Part shown: piece after piece, positions 57,457 through 64,000 of the stretch | How positions within the stretch are numbered: position 1 is the stretch's first letter | How the letters are laid out: each line of letters begins with the position of its first letter | NCBI GenBank assembly: GCA_902729315.2 | Contig: LR746279.1 | Span: 1,068,001-1,132,000, forward strand | Reading direction: 5' to 3' | Source of the DNA: Spirodela intermedia | Taxonomy: Eukaryota; Streptophyta; Magnoliopsida; Alismatales; Araceae | Length of the DNA: 64,000 nucleotides | Translations under genes and position numbers: made by a program | Notes under the pieces: generated by a model | Databases searched by the model: none | Told to the model about the DNA's origin: nothing | The model's input: the letters and a program-made list of their open reading frames with translations, nothing else

Positions 57457-59640
57457 GACATACCTATGGGATTTTTATAAGCTGTTCTATAAGCCCATAA
57501 TGCATCTTGTAATTTTGTGGGCCAATCTTTCCTATCTGGTCTAACTATTTTTCTCAAAATTCTCTGAATTTTCCTATTTACTACTTCAGCTTGCCCATTT
57601 GTTTGGGGATGATATGGAGTGGCTACTCTATGGTGTACCCTATTCTTTTTCAATAGTTTCCTGAAATGTTTATTTATAAAATATGTTCCTCCATCACTAA
57701 TAATCACTCTAAGACATCCAAATCTCGAAAAAATATTTTTTTGCACAAATTTCATCACGATTTTATGATCATTAGTTCTAGTAGGAATAGCTTCCACCCA
57801 CTTCGACACATAATCAATAGCAAGCAAAATATATTCATATTTTTCAGCTGATGGAAAAGGACCCATGAAATCTATTCCCCATACATCAAAAATTTCGACT
57901 ACTAATATGTTACTCATAGGCATTTCATCTTTTTTACTCATGTTACCTATAGATTGGCATGAAATACATGTTCTAATAAATTCTATAGAATCTGTAATGA
58001 TTGTAGGCCAATAAAAACCACACTGAAAAAATTTTGCAGCTATTTTTCGTCTAGAGAAATGTCCTCCACAGTTAGATGAATGGCACATGTTAATAATGAT
58101 ATGATATTCTTCTTCAGGAACACATCTCCTTAAAATTTGATCATTGCCCAAATAATATAAATCAAGATCATGCCAAAAATAATTTCTAATCTTAGAAAAG
58201 AAATGATGTTTTCTGTTCTTATCCCACTGTTTTAGAGTTTTTCCAAAAAACAAAAAATTAACAATATGTGCATACCATGGTGATGGTTGATGTTGAGCTG
58301 CCATCAATTGTTCATCTGGAAATACATCTTGTAAAGGTGCTGCATTTATTCCTGTATCACTTAATCTAGAAAGATGGTCAGCAACAACATTCTTGAAACC
58401 TTTTTTATCTTTTATTTCTAAGTCAAATTCCTGCAACAATAAAATCCATCTTAATAAACGTGGCTTTGCATCTTTCTTATTTAACAGATATTTTAATGCT
58501 GCATGATCAGTATAAATAATAATTTTAGCTCCCAAAATATATGATCTAAACCTTTCTAACAAAAATACTACAGCTAACAACTCTTTTTCAGTCGTGGTAT
58601 AATTTAATTGAGCATCGGATATAGTTTTACTAGCATATGAAATTACTATGGGTTTTGACTCTTTTGTTTGTCCTAGAACGGCCCCCACTGCATAATTCGA
58701 TGCATCACACATTATTTCAAAGGGAAGGGACCAATCAGGAGCTTGTAAAATGGGTGCCTCAGTAGGTAATCTTTTTATTACGGAAAAAGACTCAAAACAT
58801 TTCTCATCAAAATTAAAAGGCATATCTTTAGATAATAGTATGGTGAGAGGTTTAGAAATTTTCAAAAAATCTTGAATAAATTTTCTATAATAACCTGCTT
58901 GACCCAAGAAAGATCTAATCTATTTTATTGAATTTGGAGGTTTCATTTTAGATATAATATCAATTTTTGCTCTATCCACCTCTAAACCCCTTTCACTCAC
59001 AATATGACCCAACACAACTCCCTCTCTAACCATAAAATGTGATTTCTCCCAACTCAAAACTAATTTTTTCTCTATGCATTTCTCAAGTACATGCTGTCAA
59101 TGATTTAAGCATTCATCAAATGATTCACCAAAAATAGAAAAATCGTCCATAAAAATTTTCATACATTTTCTAATCATATCAGAAAAAATAGACAACATAC
59201 ATCTTTGAAATGTGCCTAGAGCATTACACAAACCAAAAGGCATGCGTTTAAAAGCAAAAGTACCAAATGGACAAGTGAAAGTTGTTTTTTCTTGATCTAA
59301 AAGGTTTATATAAATTTGATTATAACCAGAGTATCCATCCAGAAAACAAAAAAAAGTTTTTTCCAGCTAATTTTTCTAGAATTTGATCAGTAAATGGTAA
59401 GGGAAAATGATCTTTTCTAGTAACTGAATTTAATTTTCTATAATCAATACAAACCTCCAACCAGTAGTTAATCTTGTTTGTATTTCATCCCCATTTTCGT
59501 TTTTTATAACCGTGATCCCTGATTTTTTCGGCACCACTTGTATAGGACTAACCCATTTGCTATCTGAAATAGGATAAATAATATCAGCAACCAGCCACTT
59601 TAAAATTTCTTTTTTTACAATTTCCATCATGTTAGGATTT
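57457..59640 (-). pseudogene. pol: Pol of element H: RT, RNase H, integrase core
   Basis: The stretch 58907-57462 is open for about 480 codons: end of RT, RNase H (MCDASN, TTEKEL, IIYTDHA), integrase zinc-finger block and core with [15 protein letters not shown] and GQAEVV, so the catalytic Asp, Asp and Glu are kept. Upstream, a CAG-to-TAG change at about 58920 and frameshifts break the RT palm (58920-59400). The RT N-terminus is at 59630-59430, where the VCIDYRKLN block is shifted by a small deletion. Solo LTR G interrupts the gene at 57456. Confidence 0.9.
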
Positions 59641-60395
59641 AATCTTCATTGTGGTTCTCTGCTAGTTCTAGCCCCCTCCTCTAGATATATACTATGCATG
59701 CATACACTCATATCAATGTCCCTTAGATCGTCCATTTTCCAGCCCATAGCCTTCTTATTTTTTCGAAGTACATCTAATAATTCTTCTTCTTGTTCATCAC
59801 TCAAATCAGCTGCAATAATAATAGGAAATGAATTATTTTCCTCCAAGAACATATATTTTAAACTAGAGGGAAGAGGTTTCAACTCTAAATTCAGATGATC
59901 TTCCTCTTTCTTTTCTCCCAAATTTATATTCTCTATTTCCTCTAATTCTTCCAGCACATAGTCATCAATAACATCTGGATCATCAAAATCATCTAGAAGA
60001 TCTATGGTATGACAATCATATACTTGTGATTTCTTAAGATCATTTGGTACCTCAAAAGTTTTAATTTCTACTGATTGATCTCCACATGAAATTTTCGCAA
60101 TACCTGTGGGAAAATCAATATTCATCTTTGCTGTATGCAAAAGTGGTCTCCCTAGAATGATTGGTGTATCATAAAACTGTCCATTAAAATTCATTTCCAG
60201 CACTACAAAATCAGCTGAAAATTTACATCCTTTAACTGTCACTATCACATTTTCTAAAATACCTTTAGGATGTTTTATGGATCTATCAGCAAATTGTAAG
60301 GTAACAGTGGAAGGTTTAAGATCAGAAATATTAAATTTATCACAAATACTTGTAGGTAATAAATTAATACTAGCACCAGTGTCAAGTAAAGCTTT
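59641..60395 (-). pseudogene. pol: Protease and linker of element H
   Basis: The DTGA protease site is at about 60370-60385 and is followed by the 200-codon open stretch 60248-59646 with [24 protein letters not shown] and the acidic linker. The TAG stop just before protease is shared with element B. Confidence 0.87.
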
Positions 60396-62297
60396 CTAAA
60401 AAATGGATCCACCAATATCACACGAAATCAAAGGGGCACCTGTATCTCTCAATTTATATGGTAATTGATTTAATAATAATGCACTAGCATGCATAGATAA
60501 TTTTTCTACTCTAGGTGCCCTTTTTGGTGTACACATTTCTTTCAAAACTCTAGCATATTCAGGAATATGTTCAATGGCAGTAAGTAAAGGAAGACTAATT
60601 TGCACATCTTGTAAAATTTTCTTTATTTCTTCATTGTGTTCCTTTTTCTTTCTTTCTCTAGGCTCTAGAGCTTTAGGAAATGGAATGGTTGTCCTCTCTT
60701 TTGAAATTTCCTTGGTAGAATCTATAAAATCCTTTTCTACTCCTATTTGATTTTGTTTTGGGTTGTCCATGTTTACTTTTTCTTCTAATGTTTGGAGATA
60801 AGGATTAGGTAGGATCTTACCACTCCTTAATGCATTCATTGTCCTAACATTTTCATTTCGTGAGTTTTTTCCTAGATTCATGCTACTAGACTCCCCTTGC
60901 TGAAATTCTATTATTGGGCGGTTCTCTGAATTTTCTATGGGCTGACTAGGTAGCTGTCCCTCTTCTCTCTTATTCCTAAGGGCTTCTATAATTTGTTTCT
61001 AGCGTAGTATCATTTGATTCATAGTTTGTTGCATCATTTGATTCATAGTTTGTTGTATCATTTGGCTCATTTGCTGCATCATTTCTATAGTATTAGGTTG
61101 GGTTTGAGCGGGCTGATTTTTTTGAAATCTGTTTTCTTATTTTGGACGAAATTCAGAGTTTGAATTGGGTCTAAGTGCTTCTGGATTTTGAATATTATTT
61201 GGGTCTCTCCATGAAAAATTATTCATCCAATTAGGATTATAAGAATTTGAAAAAGGTTTCCTATTTCTATTAAAACCGTGAGCTACTTGCACTTGTTCTT
61301 GCATTGGGTGAAATGATTGATCATAATTATAGCATTGAAATTCAGAATAATCATTTTCACCATACATAAGACATGTGCTATTTGAATTAGATTGAGAGTT
61401 AAGAAGCTTTCTAATATTGTCAATAAGTAAATCAAGTTTTTCTAATCTTTGATTAATCTGATTAACCTCATTTCTAAATTTAGAATCATCATCATGATGC
61501 AATTCATAAATTCCTCTCTTCTTATCCCTGTCATATAATTCAAAAGAGGCTTGATCTCTAGAATTTTCACTTAAATTCTCATAAAGACTAGAAATCTCAT
61601 CAGGAGTTTTCTCCATAAAAGCTCCTCCACATATAGAATAAACTATATTTCTATGTTGTTCTAATAATCCATCATAAAAAATTCTATTGAGCTGCCACTT
61701 GGGTATAGCATGATGAGGACACTTTCTAAGTAAATCTTTGAATTTTTCCCATGTCTCATGTAAAGTTTCTCTTAGTCTTTGAGAAAAACTCCATATATAT
61801 TTTCTCATATTTTGAGTTTTTTCTAAACGATAAAATTATCGAAGAAAGGCATGTTCTATATCTTTCCAGCTAGTTAATTCTCTATCTAATGTGAATAGCC
61901 AATGACTAGCTTTGTCCCTAAGTGTATGAGGGAATAATTTCATCTTAATAATTTCTGGTGTAACTTGAGGGAGATTAACTAAATCACAGACCATATGAAT
62001 TTTTCTAAGTGGTGATGAGGTTCCTCTAAAGGCAATCCATGAAAATTAGGGAGCATTTGAAAAATTCCTGGATTTATTTCGAATTTAATAGTGGGTGCTA
62101 ATGGGACTCTAATATTGGATGCTCTTTGAAATGAATCAGGGATATAATGATTTTTCATGGCCATAGGATTGTTCTCAATTTTTCTTTTTACTTCTTTCAA
62201 GATCCATCAAAATTAATTTTTCTTTCGGATTTTTATTTTTGACTGAAATAATGAAAGGATTTTCTAGCCTTGGATGCAAAGATCTTCTACCATGCAT
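60396..62297 (-). pseudogene. gag: Gag of element H
   Basis: Starts at an ATG at 62297 (minus strand) as in D. A frameshift in the capsid core lies near 61995. The middle gag is open for 223 codons (61808-61137) and ends at a Gln-to-stop change. The C-terminal 161 codons (60881-60396) are open. The Met/Gln-rich segment near 61000-61075 has an extra unit relative to D. Confidence 0.88.
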
Positions 62298-62485
62298 AAA
62301 AATCAATAAATTCGAGGGAAAAATTTAGTAATTGTTACCCTCCTTCAGTATGCTCCAGTCCTTGCCTTGCTTCTTTTTGTTACCTTTTTCTAAAAAAAAA
62401 CATCAAAAAGAAAATAAAACAAGAGTTAAATTTTTTTGTGTACTCTAAGAGAAAAATAGAAAAATACTAAATATTATGCAATACA

Positions 62486-62503
62486 TCTCTGGCAATGGCG
62501 CCA
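62486..62503 (-). promoter_or_regulatory. Primer-binding site, tRNA-Asp type (element H)
   Basis: Minus-strand tggcgccattgccagaga keeps the consensus tggcgcc start that D has lost; it lies five bases from the LTR. Confidence 0.87.
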
Positions 62504-62508
62504 AAATT

Positions 62509-64000
62509 TGACGTGACTCAGTCGTTGTATAGTATATCACGCAAATTTAAAATTTATAAAACTAGAAAATATGATTTTTCAGATATTTAGAAGTATTTAT
62601 GAATAAATATATCAATTATAATTCAATAAAACTTCCAAAAATAGCGGTCATTTTCCAAGTCAATCACAGGGATGTAATATAATATCTGGTAATTATTCCG
62701 AATTTTTCTCAATGAATACGATTTTCTATGAATTTTATACTAGGAAATGAAAAGGAAATATATTTAAAATTCACGAAAAAAACGAAATAAGGGTGCGTAC
62801 GTCAAGATGATGTCAGCGCCTGGCGAACACAAATCGAGTAGAAATAGAGTTCCGCTTGGCGATTCTTATGTAAGCGATTACAGACGATTTAATTAATCAA
62901 ATTAAGATCTGTAAAAGCTGGAAGAATCGTAATTGAACGGAGTATCTTTTGGTAAATTAAAATCACAAAGATTATCACTAAATGAACCATAAAGTAAGTT
63001 GAAAGCAGGAAAACAGAATTCTGGCGTCGCGACGGCGATGCGTCGGCGATGCACCAGAATCCTGAGCGTTCGGGAGGATCGTCGTGCAGTGTCCCCGGCC
63101 TCGAAGGCTCTCCTTGGGCAAAGACGACGTGGACAATCTCTAGATCTTCTCGCGAAGTCTAGAGATCAATGAAGTGGGTCGCCAAGTCATCTCCGGCGGC
63201 TGTCACCTGGTGGAGCGAAAAAATGACGACTTTGCGGCTCTCCGGCGACTGTCATCCGACGGAGAGGAGCTGGATGGAGGTGGGGCGCGTGTCAGGGAGC
63301 TTCATCCTCAGGTCCGCGCAGCAAGAGGAGGCTCTTCATCGCATCTACTATGCTCTCAAGAGGTGGCGACTCGTCTCCCGGCAGATCGTCCTCTTCCCGA
63401 CGATGGCTTGTTCGTCGATCAATCGGAGATGATTTACTCAATGGATTCAAGATCCTTTTATCGCGAATCCTTCAGCAATTTTAGTAACAATGCTCTGTGA
63501 ATCGCGTTGACTAGATTTTTGCCGATGATCTAGCGATTCTGGTTGCTTAATCCCTCACCGGTGACTTGCAGGAAAGTCACGATAATCAGATAAAAATATG
63601 AGTTTTGGCTCTGGGAGGATTCGAACCCGCGCCGGTTGCCCTGCCTCTTCTGAGGAAGGTGACGGGTTTAGTCTCACATCGGTTGTGCGCCGAATTTTCG
63701 GGCGAATATATAGTAATGCTACATTCCTAAGCAAAGTCCCTTTCTCGCACGTGTACGACCACTCCTTGCCCCACAGCCAGCTGGCTATCGGTGATGTGGA
63801 AGGGGAGTGGCGCACACGTGCCCCCATCGGTTCAAGCTACTCGAGCCCCTACTCGCGGCTACTCTCCGACTACGCTTCCGACCCGCTTGCAGGCCCGGCT
63901 GGCCGGCGGGTCCCCTCATTTTGTAATATTTTTATTTTTATTTCTTGTTCTTCATTTATCTCAAAGTAAGACTGTAAAAATCGTATAAAATCACATAATT
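62509..64000 (-). repeat. 5' LTR of element H, cut by the window end
   Basis: Starts tgacgtgactcagtcg and is followed to the AT-rich U3 (tcacataatt at the edge). The antisense LTR frame is open at 63174-63500, and ggattcgaaccc lies near 63617. Confidence 0.93.

Larger units (their letters stand above)
48536..64000 (-). mobile_element. Element H: Athila-like LTR retrotransposon, runs off the window
   Basis: Minus strand. The 3' LTR is 48536-50160, preceded by atgac, and the 5' LTR starts at 62509 and is cut by the window end about 135 bases short. With solo LTRs F and G removed, the visible part plus the missing bases is about 10.4 kb, the same as element D. Both LTRs share private changes (tgaggaaggtgacgggttt). 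It is pol-bearing and moderately decayed. The right target duplication is outside the window. Confidence 0.94.

Overview
The window looks like nuclear heterochromatin of a flowering plant. It is built almost entirely of nested LTR retrotransposons. I found no host gene, tRNA, rRNA or CRISPR array that I could defend. Evidence for a plant: Ty3/gypsy elements of the Athila/Tat (non-chromovirus) type with a tRNA-Asp primer site, a decayed chromovirus-type gypsy pol, a Ty1/copia remnant with an initiator-Met primer site, LTRs of about 1.63 kb, and C/T plus G/A decay typical of methylated repeats. The species cannot be named from the sequence.

The layers can be peeled apart using TG/CA (here TGATAAG...ACGTCA) LTR ends and 5-bp target duplications (TSDs). 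The oldest layer is a chromovirus-like pol remnant (415-2202, continued at 9893-10137). It holds element A (2203-9887, TSD agcac) and abuts a divergent, truncated LTR (10138-11186). A Ty1/copia element starts at 11187 and continues in pieces at 44743-46189 and 47927-48535. Inserted into copia are element B (minus strand, 11947-44737, TSD gtccc), solo LTR E (46190-47926) and element H (minus strand, 48536 to beyond the window end).

Element B itself contains a GC-rich 2.05-kb solo LTR of another family (12529-14578), solo LTR K (18864-20452), element C (24147-31745), solo LTR J (31948-33587) and the youngest, full-length element D (33952-44322, TSD cttgt). Element H contains solo LTRs F (51893-53515, TSD agccc) and G (53864-57456, TSD gacat). 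G is swollen to 3.6 kb by an eight-copy tandem array of a 285-bp unit. With inserts removed, B, D and H are each about 9.5-10.4 kb, which supports the reconstruction.

B, D and H are the pol-bearing form: gag, aspartic protease, reverse transcriptase, RNase H and integrase, followed by a long 3' non-coding region with no env-like gene. D has the best coding capacity but carries three frameshifts. A and C are a second, non-autonomous form of the same family. They keep the LTRs, tRNA-Asp primer site, gag and 3' non-coding region, but all of protease-RT-RNase H-integrase is replaced by about 1 kb holding an unrecognised acidic reading frame that continues from gag. Its presence in two independent insertions makes it a mobile, replicating lineage and the most interesting system in the window. 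It presumably depended on enzymes from relatives such as B, D or H.
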